Shown here: positions 45,248 through 54,151 of the stretch, piece by piece | Position numbering within the stretch: the first letter of the stretch is position 1 | Layout: each line of letters begins with the position of its first letter | From: Pseudomonas sp. p1(2021b) | GTDB taxonomy: Bacteria > Pseudomonadota > Gammaproteobacteria > Pseudomonadales > Pseudomonadaceae | Assembly (NCBI RefSeq): GCF_020151015.1 | Contig: NZ_CP083747.1 | Location: 62,001-126,000 of the forward strand | Direction: 5' to 3' | DNA: 64,000 nt | Translations under genes and position numbers: made by a program | The notes under the pieces: generated by a model | What the model was told of the DNA's origin: nothing | The model's database searches: none | What the model saw: only the letters and a program-made list of their open reading frames with translations

Positions 45248-46120
45248 TTAGAGGAAAACGCTCGACTCGGAAGCCTGCGCATTGTCTTTCTCTGCTGCGG
45301 GTAAGCGCAGCAGCGGCGATTGCAAAAGCGTTTGGATTTCCATCTGCGACAGGAGCTTGTCCTGCTCGATGGTGGTCCGAACGCCTGGCACGTCCTTTAC
45401 GGTCTGCCCGGTTTGAGCAATTTGATCCAGCTGATCCTTGTACTTCTGGTACCGAGATTTCTCTGGCGGTTGCGTCGATGTCTGCTGTTGGGTATCTGAT
45501 TGAACAGTCTCAGCTGCACCTGTTGTGCCTCCAACTGATTCGTTTACCTGACCATGCTGGGCTTCCTCGCGGAGACCCTCGACATATTTGGTGTCATCGA
45601 ATTTGCCAGTGAAGACATCGGCACTGAAGCCAAGCAACGAAAGGCATTTTGAAGTTGCGTCTGTGAGACTTTTCTTGGCGTGATCCTCATCACTACTGAT
45701 GATTCCGTAGGAATCTCGCGTGATGTAGGTGGTAGCGCCGAACTGCTTCACTGAACCGCGGAATCCCTGTTGCAGGTACCACAGCTCAACGTACACCTTG
45801 TGAATGACTTCTTTACCAACGACCTGGCCATCCACAACGAACGGTTTCCCGTCCACGTACGCTTCACTGATCAGCTCGACACCCCAGCCAAGGCCAAAAG
45901 GTCCGAAAACCTCAGTAGCACGCTTGATCTGATAGATGGGCGCGATCGCGGTCCCCTGGAAACCACCCTTGTTGAAGGACTTGGTCTCATCAGGATTGGT
46001 CTTCTCAACCTTGTTCCACACCTGCAGGCCAATAGAAGCCGCGGCCTGGCCCTGGCTGGCCCACAGCGATTCGCCGTTGGCCGAGCTTTGGTGGGTTGCT
46101 GCGTCTGTTCTGGTTTGCAT
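45248..46120 (-). CDS. Probable single-strand annealing protein (Rad52/Erf-like, DUF1071 type)
   Basis: 290 residues. Core residues 30-190: GTAIAPIYQIKRATEVFGPFGLGWGVEL, HKVYVELWYLQQGFRG, and DEDHAKKSLTDATSKCLSLLGFSADVFTGKFDDTKYVE, the pattern of phage and plasmid annealing proteins in which a conserved DA-x-x-KaLs-x-LGf-aDV follows a beta sheet. The C-terminal third is Gln/Thr-rich and likely disordered. Such proteins anneal complementary single strands, useful when transferred strands are recircularised or repaired. The exact family is tentative. Confidence 0.65.
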   Translation of the reverse strand: MQTRTDAATHQSSANGESLWASQGQAAASIGLQVWNKVEKTNPDETKSFNKGGFQGTAIAPIYQIKRATEVFGPFGLGWGVELISEAYVDGKPFVVDGQVVGKEVIHKVYVELWYLQQGFRGSVKQFGATTYITRDSYGIISSDEDHAKKSLTDATSKCLSLLGFSADVFTGKFDDTKYVEGLREEAQHGQVNESVGGTTGAAETVQSDTQQQTSTQPPEKSRYQKYKDQLDQIAQTGQTVKDVPGVRTTIEQDKLLSQMEIQTLLQSPLLRLPAAEKDNAQASESSVFL

Positions 46121-46342
46121 TTTTGACTCCTACGACTCTGCAAAGAGGGAATACCTAATGCAGGGGTATGAAGCACAGCTGCTGATAAGGTGGTGGGGCT
46201 AGACCGCGAAATCGCCAAAAGCGTTTGCAATACGTAACACGTCGCTATATTTTAGGCGCCACAAGAGGACGGTTGCAACAAAAAGCCAACTATCTGTATT
46301 ATCGCTACGTGTTATTTAGCATTCCAAACCAACGAGTATTCT

Positions 46343-46954
46343 ATGATCACCTTGAACAGAGCCATTCTGCTTGCGTCGCTTGCGCTCTCAGCAAGCACCG
46401 CGGGTGCCGTTGATGTGCGACAGGTAGTGGTTCCAGACAGCTACGGCGTTGCGATTGAGCCCGCGCATGCAGGGCACGCGCTTGTTGAATCCATTCGCGA
46501 CACCCAGAAGAAAGCCGAATCTCCGGTCTGGACGGTGACTGAGCCAGCCAGGCCTCGGGCCCTGATGCCGGCAGAAGAGGCTCTGCTCGATGCAGAAGAT
46601 GCAAAGATCGCCGAGGAGGCCCGTCACACGCGGACCACGCTCTACTTTGACTTCGACAAGAGCATGCCTACGGGCTGGTGGCCGCTGACCAACGTCATCG
46701 CTGACGCACTTCGCGTCGGCAGCACCATCACCCTGATCGGTTATGCGGACGAAGTGGGCGAGGCGATTTACAACCAGCGCCTGTCCGAGAACCGCGCCAT
46801 CGAAGCTGCGCGTTACCTGGTTCGGCACGGTGTTAAGAAGAAAAACATCAAGGTTTACGGCCGGGGCAAGCGTGACCCTGTATCTAGCTCCGATAGCTCG
46901 ATGAACCGTCGGGTCGAGGTCGACATCGTTAAAGCTGCGGGGAAACCTCTGTGA
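46343..46954 (+). CDS. OmpA-family peptidoglycan-anchoring protein, first gene of the main tra operon
   Basis: 203 residues: signal peptide (MITLNRAILLASLALSASTAGA), a linker, then an OmpA C-terminal domain (TLYFDFDKSMPTGWWPL, IGYADEVGEAIYNQRLSENRAIEAARYL, SSDSSMNRRVEVDIV). The domain binds cell-wall diaminopimelate. It overlaps traL by 4 bases, so it is part of the transfer operon and may anchor the channel to the wall. Confidence 0.88.
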   Translation: MITLNRAILLASLALSASTAGAVDVRQVVVPDSYGVAIEPAHAGHALVESIRDTQKKAESPVWTVTEPARPRALMPAEEALLDAEDAKIAEEARHTRTTLYFDFDKSMPTGWWPLTNVIADALRVGSTITLIGYADEVGEAIYNQRLSENRAIEAARYLVRHGVKKKNIKVYGRGKRDPVSSSDSSMNRRVEVDIVKAAGKPL

Positions 46955-47235
46955 AGGAGATCGATATCCCGCGCTACGTTGACAGTCAGACGCAATTACT
47001 TTTTTGGGAAATCGATGAGGCTGCGATCTTCATTGGCTGCCTGGGCGCAGGTATCGCACTGGGGGGCTGGGCAACCATCGCTTCCCTCGCCGGCGGCTGG
47101 TACGCAGTAAAGCGGTTTAAGCGTTTCAAGAGCGGTGCACTGGACGGCATTCTGCATCACCTCTGCTACGAGGCAGGCGTCATGGGGCTGAATAAACACT
47201 ACGACGACTCTTCGAAGCGCGACTACTTCTACTAA
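46951..47235 (+). CDS. traL: Pilus assembly protein TraL
   Basis: 94 residues starting at GTG. Typical TraL: IDIPRYVDSQTQLLFWEIDEAAIF, a membrane hairpin (GCLGAGIALGGWATIASLAGGWYAV), KRFKRFKSGALDGILHHLCYEAG. Small inner-membrane component equivalent to VirB3. Confidence 0.95.
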   Translation: MKEIDIPRYVDSQTQLLFWEIDEAAIFIGCLGAGIALGGWATIASLAGGWYAVKRFKRFKSGALDGILHHLCYEAGVMGLNKHYDDSSKRDYFY

Positions 47236-47293
47236 AGCTTTCGAACGACTTTATTTGTACGCGTTATGTATTCGATAGCGCTTTGAGGCCGCA

Positions 47294-47926
47294 ATGAAGA
47301 TCAAGAAAATGCAGAACACGATGGAAGGGCTGAAAAGTCTCAGAAACTTCCAGACCTTGTCGATCGCGTGCCTTTCGGTATCGGTTCTGCTGCTCACTTT
47401 CAACCAAATGGGGCAGCACGAAACCACACGTTTGGTGCCGCCGAACCTGGACAAGGCCGTGAAGGTTGGCTGGAACAACGCGGACGACGAGTACATCAAG
47501 TCCTTTGGCCTTTATGCCTCGACTTTGATGGGCAATGTCACGCCCAAGAACGTGAATTTCATTGCCGACTCTGTTAGCGCCTTCGTTGATCCGAAGATCT
47601 ACGCAGACGTGCGCAAGAAGATGTTCGTGTTGGCCAACGACCCCGTGTTCGCAACGAATGCTGGTTCTGTGTCCTGGAACGCCACTGACATCAGCTACGA
47701 GAAGGAGACGAAGAAGGTTTTCATTCTCGGTTCGATGGAGTCTCGCAGCGCAACCGGCAAGCCCAAACCGGACTACCAAGTGGTCGAGTACGTCATCGAG
47801 ATGCGTGCGGGCCGCCCTTGGATCACGGGTATGGACCACTACCCAGGCAGCACCCCAAAAACACTCAAGTGGCTTCAGTCTCACCCGCCTAAGCCAGCAG
47901 AACCAACCAAGGAGGCGCTTCAGTGA
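47294..47926 (+). CDS. traE: Type IV secretion protein TraE
   Basis: 210 residues: an N-terminal membrane helix (LSIACLSVSVLLLTF) and the periplasmic VirB8/TraE domain (YIKSFGLYASTLMGNVTPKNVNFIADSV). The inner-membrane platform of the F-type channel. Its stop overlaps the traK GTG. Confidence 0.95.
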   Translation: MKIKKMQNTMEGLKSLRNFQTLSIACLSVSVLLLTFNQMGQHETTRLVPPNLDKAVKVGWNNADDEYIKSFGLYASTLMGNVTPKNVNFIADSVSAFVDPKIYADVRKKMFVLANDPVFATNAGSVSWNATDISYEKETKKVFILGSMESRSATGKPKPDYQVVEYVIEMRAGRPWITGMDHYPGSTPKTLKWLQSHPPKPAEPTKEALQ

Positions 47927-48768
47927 AACGCTCAGCCATTGCTCTAATCGTGCTGGCCACCATCCATGCATCCATCTCATGGGCTGATGGGATGGCGGAA
48001 GTAAAATTGCCGCCTGTTCCTACGGCAGCAAAACGAGTCAAACCTGTCGAAGCGCAGCCTCTGCCTGGCTTGGGCGTTATGCCTGGCGCCGAATCTGATT
48101 CGCGCACCCAGGTAGTTCGCGTGAGCTCGGACCGTAACGAAGTTATTTACGTTTCGAACATCTTGCCGAACCGGATTTCCACTCCGTTCGCTTCGCCTAA
48201 AGCAGTCGACCAGCAACCTGATGATTTGGATATCAGTACGATCGGTCAATCGCTTTATGCGACGATGAAGACGAAGGATAAGCCAGTCGCACTGTACGTG
48301 ACTGGTTCTAATCCAAACGACCCGGTCATTTCTTTGACCCTGATTCCGAAGGAGCTCCCACAGCAGACCATTACGCTGCAACTGGACAAGCCGATGGTGG
48401 AAACTGGCGGTCATGCGTCCGAGAACCAGGCGCCCGACAGCAACAACTACACCGATACTATTCGTTACGTGTTGCGAGAAGCAGCTCTCGGCAAAACCCC
48501 TGAAGGCTTCAGTGAAGGTCTGTTGCCTGCGTCGGCCGCGAACATTGGCAACGTAATTGCCTATCCAAAAGTTCGTTACTCCGGCCCAGAGTACGATATT
48601 TATCGTTACAGCCTGCAAGGAACGTCCAAAACCGACGTCGATCTTGATGAAGGTACGTTCTACAGCGATGGTGTCCGCGCTGTGTCTTTCTTCCCGACAG
48701 CCACCCTACGTGCCGGCATGACCACTGATGTGTTCATCGTCTCTGATAAGTCGGCTACGGGGAATTAA
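47923..48768 (+). CDS. traK: Secretin-like protein TraK
   Basis: 281 residues, GTG start, signal peptide (AIALIVLATIHASISWA). TraK/VirB9-like body: VVRVSSDRNEVIYVSNILPNRISTPF, ISLTLIPKELPQQTITLQL. Periplasmic/outer-membrane ring between TraB and TraV. Confidence 0.93.
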   Translation: MKRSAIALIVLATIHASISWADGMAEVKLPPVPTAAKRVKPVEAQPLPGLGVMPGAESDSRTQVVRVSSDRNEVIYVSNILPNRISTPFASPKAVDQQPDDLDISTIGQSLYATMKTKDKPVALYVTGSNPNDPVISLTLIPKELPQQTITLQLDKPMVETGGHASENQAPDSNNYTDTIRYVLREAALGKTPEGFSEGLLPASAANIGNVIAYPKVRYSGPEYDIYRYSLQGTSKTDVDLDEGTFYSDGVRAVSFFPTATLRAGMTTDVFIVSDKSATGN

Positions 48769-48770
48769 GC

Positions 48771-49973
48771 ATGGCTATCAAAGACCAGCTGAAAGATAAG
48801 TGGCAAGATCTTAGCCCAGGCGTTCGATCGACAATTGCAATTATTGGCCTTTTAGGCTTCTTGATGATTGTCGGCTCTGTAATTGTTGGCAATGACAAGC
48901 CCAAGAACAATACGAAAACCGAAGGCACTTCCGACACCAAGCTGCTCTTGCCTCGTGGAGATAATAATACTCCTGAGCAGATCATGGCTAAATTGGCTTT
49001 ACAGGACAAACGTTTTAAAGAGATCGGCCAATCGCTCAAGCAGATGGAGCAAGATCGCAAAGATGATCGCCTACGCGCCCTTGAAGAAGAACGACTGCGG
49101 GGGCAACGGCCTGACCCTGTTACCCAGGACACGCTTCGCGAGCTGAAGCGCTTGGGTGATCGGATGGACAAACTGGAGCTTAGCAAGGGCGGTACCGCTC
49201 CAGCTCTGAATGCTGCGTTGCCAGGCTATGAAAGCGCAGCTGGCACTGGTGAAGCCCTGCAAGAGCCGAAACCGAAGGTAGCAACCCTGCGGGTCACTGG
49301 CGGTACCCAAACGGCCCGGAATGAGGCCCCGAAGCAGGCAGAGAAGCCGACCCCGGCGATGCCAGCCGGTTCGTTCTTCGAAGGTGTGCTGCTGAACGGT
49401 ATGGACGCGCCAACCAGCTCCACAACGCAGAAAAACCCTGTGCCGACGACCATGCGAATCAAGTCTGACGCCGTACTGCCAAACAAGTACAGCGTCGATG
49501 TTAAAGAATGTTTTGCGCTCGCTTCTGGCTACGGTGTTCTTTCCAGTGAGCGCGCTATGCTCCGGACAGAATCTTTCTCTTGCGTACGCAAAGACGGAAA
49601 GATCATCGAAGGGAAGATGGAAGGTTACATCGTTGGCGAGGACGGGCGGGTCGGTATGCGTGGTCGACTCGTGTCCAAGCAGGGCCAGATGATTGCCAAA
49701 ACTTTGGTTGCCGGCGGTCTCTCGGGCCTCGCACAGGGCATGACACCACAAACAATCCCGCAGTTGAGCCTGGGTGACAGCAGCACCACTCAAACCCAAA
49801 GCGCTGACACATCGACCATTCTGCAAACTGGTGTTGCTAAAGGGTTCTCTACTTCCGCGAATGAAATTGCCAAATTCTACATGGAGATGGCTCGCGAAAT
49901 GACTCCGGTAGTTGAGATCGACGCCGGCCGCAAAGTTACGATCATGCTGGTGAAAGGGATCGAACTGAAATGA
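48771..49973 (+). CDS. traB: Channel scaffold protein TraB (VirB10-like)
   Basis: 400 residues: one N-terminal membrane helix (TIAIIGLLGFLMIVGSVIV), a charged coiled-coil region (about 60-140: EQIMAKLALQDKRFKEIGQSLKQMEQDRKDDRL), a Pro/Ala linker, and the C-terminal VirB10/TrbI domain (GSFFEGVLLNGMDAPT, MRIKSDAVLPNKYSVDVKECF). It spans from the inner to the outer membrane. Confidence 0.95.
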   Translation: MAIKDQLKDKWQDLSPGVRSTIAIIGLLGFLMIVGSVIVGNDKPKNNTKTEGTSDTKLLLPRGDNNTPEQIMAKLALQDKRFKEIGQSLKQMEQDRKDDRLRALEEERLRGQRPDPVTQDTLRELKRLGDRMDKLELSKGGTAPALNAALPGYESAAGTGEALQEPKPKVATLRVTGGTQTARNEAPKQAEKPTPAMPAGSFFEGVLLNGMDAPTSSTTQKNPVPTTMRIKSDAVLPNKYSVDVKECFALASGYGVLSSERAMLRTESFSCVRKDGKIIEGKMEGYIVGEDGRVGMRGRLVSKQGQMIAKTLVAGGLSGLAQGMTPQTIPQLSLGDSSTTQTQSADTSTILQTGVAKGFSTSANEIAKFYMEMAREMTPVVEIDAGRKVTIMLVKGIELK

Positions 49974-49987
49974 TGAAAGGTAATCAT

Positions 49988-50596
49988 ATGAAACGTACTG
50001 CATTAGTCGCAGCGCTGTTGCCTATTGCTCTTCTGAGTGGTTGTTCGTCCTGGTTGAATACCGCCGGCGATGACGAGTTCTCATGCCCAGGCATGCCGCA
50101 AGGCATCATTTGTAAGTCGCCAATGGCTGTTTACAAGTCCACAGAACAGAGCCCAGCGCTGACCGACAGCGATATGCCAATTGGTCAGAAGGCACCGAAC
50201 GTAAAGTACGGTGACGACATGGGAAAGACTGCCGGCTCTGAGCATAACCTCAAGGTATCCAATGGTGTGCCAGGGCCAGCTGTTGCGGATCTTGCTCGAC
50301 CGGTTCGAGTTCCAGCCCAAGTCATGCGCATCTGGATCGCTCCGTGGATCGACAGCAAGGACGATTTGCACTTTCCGTCCTACCTCTTTACCGAGATTCA
50401 GCCACGCACTTGGTCGTTCGGAAAATCCGAATACTCAGGCCAAGGCATGGTTGTTCCTCACCTTGAGTTAACCGCTGTACCGCCAGTCAATGTTGCCGCC
50501 CCTAAATCGGAAAACGTTGCTGCAGAACCAACCAATTACGGACCGCAAGTTACGTCGTCCGCAATCCCATCCACAACTGACATCAATCTGAACTGA
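49988..50596 (+). CDS. traV: Outer-membrane lipoprotein TraV
   Basis: 202 residues from ATG 49988 (AAAGG upstream). Lipobox LLSGCSS at the end of the signal peptide, then the TraV cysteine pattern FSCPGMPQGIICKSPMAVY. In F it forms the outer ring with TraK. An alternative ATG at 49970 overlaps the traB stop. Confidence 0.92.
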   Translation: MKRTALVAALLPIALLSGCSSWLNTAGDDEFSCPGMPQGIICKSPMAVYKSTEQSPALTDSDMPIGQKAPNVKYGDDMGKTAGSEHNLKVSNGVPGPAVADLARPVRVPAQVMRIWIAPWIDSKDDLHFPSYLFTEIQPRTWSFGKSEYSGQGMVVPHLELTAVPPVNVAAPKSENVAAEPTNYGPQVTSSAIPSTTDINLN

Positions 50597-50615
50597 TAAC
50601 ACTGGGAGCTACACA

Positions 50616-50957
50616 ATGACCGCACAAATCGCACAAATCGAAACCACCGCAGTAGCCGCTGCTCCATTCAAGAAAATCGACAAACGTGCCCTGGTGAGCA
50701 TGGCTGTGGTCGGTCTGGCTGTCGCCGTCGACGTGACCGCCGGCGCCGACTCCACCTTCAACGAGATCGTCATCAGCCTCGACGGTTGGATGACCGGCTC
50801 CCTCGGTAAGGTCTTTGCCCTGGGTGCCCTCGGTACCGGCCTGGCAATCGGCGTGGTCAAGCAATCGGTCATGGCCGTTGTGACCGGCGTAGCCGTAGCG
50901 CTCTCTGCAAGCGTTGGCCCAGGCGTACTGACCAACATCTTCACCGCAACGCTGTAA
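50616..50957 (+). CDS. traA: Probable conjugative pilin (TraA-like)
   Basis: 113 residues. A long leader (MTAQIAQIETTAVAAAPFKKIDKRALVSMAVVGLAVAVDVTAGA) with a plausible cleavage after AGA, then about 70 residues of two hydrophobic helices separated by a short charged loop (GKVFALGALGTGLAIGVVKQSVMAVVTGVAVALSASVG), like F-pilin. Codon use here is stronger and more GC-ending than in its neighbours, as in a highly expressed gene. It lies between traV and traC, whereas in F traA is first in the operon. Identification is by shape and position. Confidence 0.7.
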   Translation: MTAQIAQIETTAVAAAPFKKIDKRALVSMAVVGLAVAVDVTAGADSTFNEIVISLDGWMTGSLGKVFALGALGTGLAIGVVKQSVMAVVTGVAVALSASVGPGVLTNIFTATL

Positions 50958-51054
50958 CGCCCCTCAAGGCGCACTAGGTCGCTAGTGCGCCTTTTCAACT
51001 GGCTCTGCCTGCGGGTTGCCCTCCAGGCCTTCCAAGCCTACTCAACCACCACAT

Positions 51055-53502
51055 ATGGCGAACAGTGAAATGGCAGCTTCGAAAGCGACGCTCAAAGGGG
51101 ATAGAACATCCACCCCTCAAAAAAAACTCAATGTCAGGGCTATCGACCCCGACTCAAAAGTATTCTTTTGCTCCGACGGGAATGAACATTACCTCGGGGC
51201 ATGTTTTGTATCTGACGCCCTGACAGGCGCCAGCTCCTCGACCGTCGACAAGCTTCAGTCTGCCCTGAGCATGAACTTCGCGGCAGGCACCTACATTCAG
51301 ATCGCAATGCTTGAAAGCCCCGATGTCGGCGAATACATCGATGCCTATTTGAACAGCAAGCCAGCGCTGAACCCGATTCTCAAGGCTCTCTCACGCCAGC
51401 ACGCCAACCTGATTAACGGTGGCGTTGATAATCCGCTGGTTCAGCGGAGTGGTGTGATGCTGAATCGTCAGCGCGTCATCGTGACCGTGAAGTTCCCTTG
51501 CCGCACCGATAGCCCCGATGACGCAGACATCGCGGCGACGAAAGAATCGGCCGACCGGGTCACGGAAGCGCTCAAAGCAGCGTCGCTGAATCTGTTCCAG
51601 CTCGATGCAGTTGGCTATCTGGTGCTCATGCGAATCCTCACGAAGCTGTGGGATGCTCCTCGGTCGCACTACGATGAAGATCAACTGATCAAGGACCAGG
51701 TCTACTACCCTGGCGACTCCATCAACTACGATGACCCGTCGACCATCAATTTCAATGACGGCGCCCACTATGCGAAAGCGCTGAGTGTCAAACACTTCCC
51801 TCAGAAAACCAGCCTCGCAATCATGAACCACATGATCGGCGACCCGAACGGGCTTTCGAACCAGATCACCGACCCGTACTACATGGTGCTGACCATCCAC
51901 TACCCTGACCAGGTCGTGAAGAAGGACGAAGTCAAGCAAACGTCCTCGATCATCAACCACCAGGTCTTTGGGCCCACAGCTCACCTGATACCCATCCTCA
52001 GCTACAAGAAAAAGGGCATCGACACCCTGGTTCATGAGATCGACGGCAAGGGTGCGATCATCGTTGAGGTGAACTTTACGATTTTCCTGTTCTCGCGTGA
52101 CAAGCAGCGCCTGAACAAGTTGTCCGCGGGCCTGCAGGCTTACTACACCTCTCTGGCTTTCGAGCTCCGGGAAGACAGGCGCATCCTTGAAGCTCTCTGG
52201 AACAACCTGCTGCCACTCAATACGTCCAATGAAGGCGTCAAGAACCTCTATCGCTTCCATACGATGGCAGTGCGACATGCCTGTCAGTTCCTACCGATAC
52301 TCGGCGAATGGACAGGTAGCGGCATGGGTGGGGCAATGCTGCTGCTCACGCGCCGTGGCCAGCCTGCTTTGGTTGATCTGTACGAGTCGAGTACCAACTA
52401 CAGCGGGATCATTTTTGCTGAGGCCGGCGCTGGCAAGTCGTTCTTCACACAGAAAATCGCCGCCGACTACCTCGCTGCAGGCGCAAAATTGTGGGTGATC
52501 GACGCCGGCCGGAGTTACCTGAAGCTGTGCAAGATGGTTGGTGGCGAATTCATCGAGTTCAAGCCTGAGTCGGATGTATGCCTGAACCCGTTCACGCATG
52601 TTGAAGACTTGCACGAGGAAATGGACATCCTCAAAGCCACCATCGCCAAAATGGCCGCACCGGAGGACACGCTTAACGATTACCAGCTGTCCCGTGTCGA
52701 GCAGGCCATTACCAGTACCTGGGAGAAGTTCGGCAACGCCGCAAATATCACCGCTGTTGCAGACTGGTTCATCAATCAATCGGATGACGAAGAGTGCCGG
52801 CGCTTGGGCCGCCAGCTGTTCCCGTTTGCCGGTGGTCAGTACACCAAATGGTTCGATGGTGAGAACAACCTGGACATGAGCAACGCGTTCATCTGCATGG
52901 AGCTGAGCGATCTGAAGGGGCGCCCAGCTCTTCAGCAGGTGGTCCTCCTGCAGTTGATCTCGCGCATCAACCACGACATGTACAAGGCGCAGCTGGGTGA
53001 GCGAGGCCGGAAGAAAATCCTCATCGTCGATGAGGCCTGGGAGATGCTCGACGATCCAATGATGGCCAAGGCCATGGTTGCTGCTTACCGCAAAGCGCGG
53101 AAAGAAGATGGTGCGGTGCTGGTAGTAACGCAGGCTATTGGCGACGTCTATGCGTCGAAAAACACCGAGGCAATCGCCGCAAACTCGGCCTGGCAGTTCA
53201 TCCTGCAGCAGAAGTCCGAATCGATCGACTCGGCCATCGACAGCAAGCAGTTCAAGATCGAACCTTACGGGGCTCACATGCTGAAGACGGTACACACCAT
53301 GCCCGGCAAGTACAGCGAGATTATGGTCAAGCGTAGCGAAACCGATTGGGGCATCGTGCGCCTTGTTGTGGATGAGTTCCACAACGTGACGTTCTCCTCG
53401 AAAGGGGCAGCCCGCAACGAGATTCTTGATGATCTTGACCGTGGGGTCGATGCGGTAGAGGCAGTGAACAATTACATGGCCCGCCAGAGCTCTGCGGCGT
53501 AA
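51055..53502 (+). CDS. traC: Secretion ATPase TraC (VirB4 family)
   Basis: 815 residues from ATG 51055; no start here has a good ribosome site, and ATG 51070 is possible. P-loop FAEAGAGKSFFTQKI, Walker B IIVDEAWEMLDDP-like KKILIVDEAWEMLDD, and VTQAIGDVYASKNTEAI downstream. TraC is the large cytoplasmic ATPase that powers pilus assembly. Confidence 0.95.
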   Translation: MANSEMAASKATLKGDRTSTPQKKLNVRAIDPDSKVFFCSDGNEHYLGACFVSDALTGASSSTVDKLQSALSMNFAAGTYIQIAMLESPDVGEYIDAYLNSKPALNPILKALSRQHANLINGGVDNPLVQRSGVMLNRQRVIVTVKFPCRTDSPDDADIAATKESADRVTEALKAASLNLFQLDAVGYLVLMRILTKLWDAPRSHYDEDQLIKDQVYYPGDSINYDDPSTINFNDGAHYAKALSVKHFPQKTSLAIMNHMIGDPNGLSNQITDPYYMVLTIHYPDQVVKKDEVKQTSSIINHQVFGPTAHLIPILSYKKKGIDTLVHEIDGKGAIIVEVNFTIFLFSRDKQRLNKLSAGLQAYYTSLAFELREDRRILEALWNNLLPLNTSNEGVKNLYRFHTMAVRHACQFLPILGEWTGSGMGGAMLLLTRRGQPALVDLYESSTNYSGIIFAEAGAGKSFFTQKIAADYLAAGAKLWVIDAGRSYLKLCKMVGGEFIEFKPESDVCLNPFTHVEDLHEEMDILKATIAKMAAPEDTLNDYQLSRVEQAITSTWEKFGNAANITAVADWFINQSDDEECRRLGRQLFPFAGGQYTKWFDGENNLDMSNAFICMELSDLKGRPALQQVVLLQLISRINHDMYKAQLGERGRKKILIVDEAWEMLDDPMMAKAMVAAYRKARKEDGAVLVVTQAIGDVYASKNTEAIAANSAWQFILQQKSESIDSAIDSKQFKIEPYGAHMLKTVHTMPGKYSEIMVKRSETDWGIVRLVVDEFHNVTFSSKGAARNEILDDLDRGVDAVEAVNNYMARQSSAA

Positions 53503-53550
53503 TCAGGCCAGCAAGCAGTCAGCACCTGCACCATCACCACCACTGCAATA

Positions 53551-53577
53551 AAAAGCCCGGCCATGCGCCGGGCTTTT
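53551..53577 (+). terminator. Strong bidirectional-type terminator after traC
   Basis: AAAAGCCCGGC, CATGC, GCCGGGCTTTT. It divides the tra operon in two; the genes after it need read-through or their own promoter. Confidence 0.85.
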
Positions 53578-53682
53578 TATTGCGGCAAACTGATACTGTT
53601 GTCGTAGTGCTACGTGTTATGCTTGCAAAAATAACTGCGCATTGAGCGCTACCTCTTTCCACCGCTACTAGGGAACGCCACG

Positions 53683-54147
53683 ATGACTGATACAGCGAAT
53701 AGCCAACAACAACAGCCAGGGGAGCAAATCCGCCCTGATGATGACCAGGTAAGGACTAAGCCAGCACAGGGTGGCAAAGCCCAGCAAGCACCTGCAGGGG
53801 TTTCCTTTCTGACATGCGCCTTCGTGGCTCTCGCTGTATCCGGCTTCACCAGCTTCATGGCTTATCACTTCGCCGGGCAGAACCTCAGTTCGGGAGCACA
53901 GGTAGTGCTGGTTGATGGCACCAAGCTCGCCAATGCGCAGATGAAGCGTACTCTCGATAAGGCCGGCTTAAGCCCTGAGCAAGCGCAAGCCGACGGCCTT
54001 GCATTCGTGACAGAACTTCAAAATGTACTGAAGGGGTACACAGATTCAGGGGTGCTGGTGATCAACTCATCGGTAGCCCTAAACGCACCCGCGGGGCTGA
54101 ACGTTACCGGCCAGGTTGCACAGCACCTTGGCCTTGAGCTGGAGTGA
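53683..54147 (+). CDS. trbI: TrbI-like inner-membrane protein of the transfer operon
   Basis: 154 residues: a disordered N-terminus rich in Gln/Pro, one membrane helix (SFLTCAFVALAVSGFTSFMAYHF) and a periplasmic domain (GAQVVLVDGTKLANAQMKRTLDKAG...GVLVINSSVALNAPAGLNVTGQV). Size, topology and place just before the peptidase and traF match F-type TrbI, which affects pilus length. The name is tentative. Confidence 0.6.
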   Translation: MTDTANSQQQQPGEQIRPDDDQVRTKPAQGGKAQQAPAGVSFLTCAFVALAVSGFTSFMAYHFAGQNLSSGAQVVLVDGTKLANAQMKRTLDKAGLSPEQAQADGLAFVTELQNVLKGYTDSGVLVINSSVALNAPAGLNVTGQVAQHLGLELE

Positions 54148-54151
54148 TCGC

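Noticed and set aside
53649..53868. Small minus-strand open frames opposite trbI-like gene
   Set aside because: Antisense to a gene with correct topology and operon position; no ribosome site.
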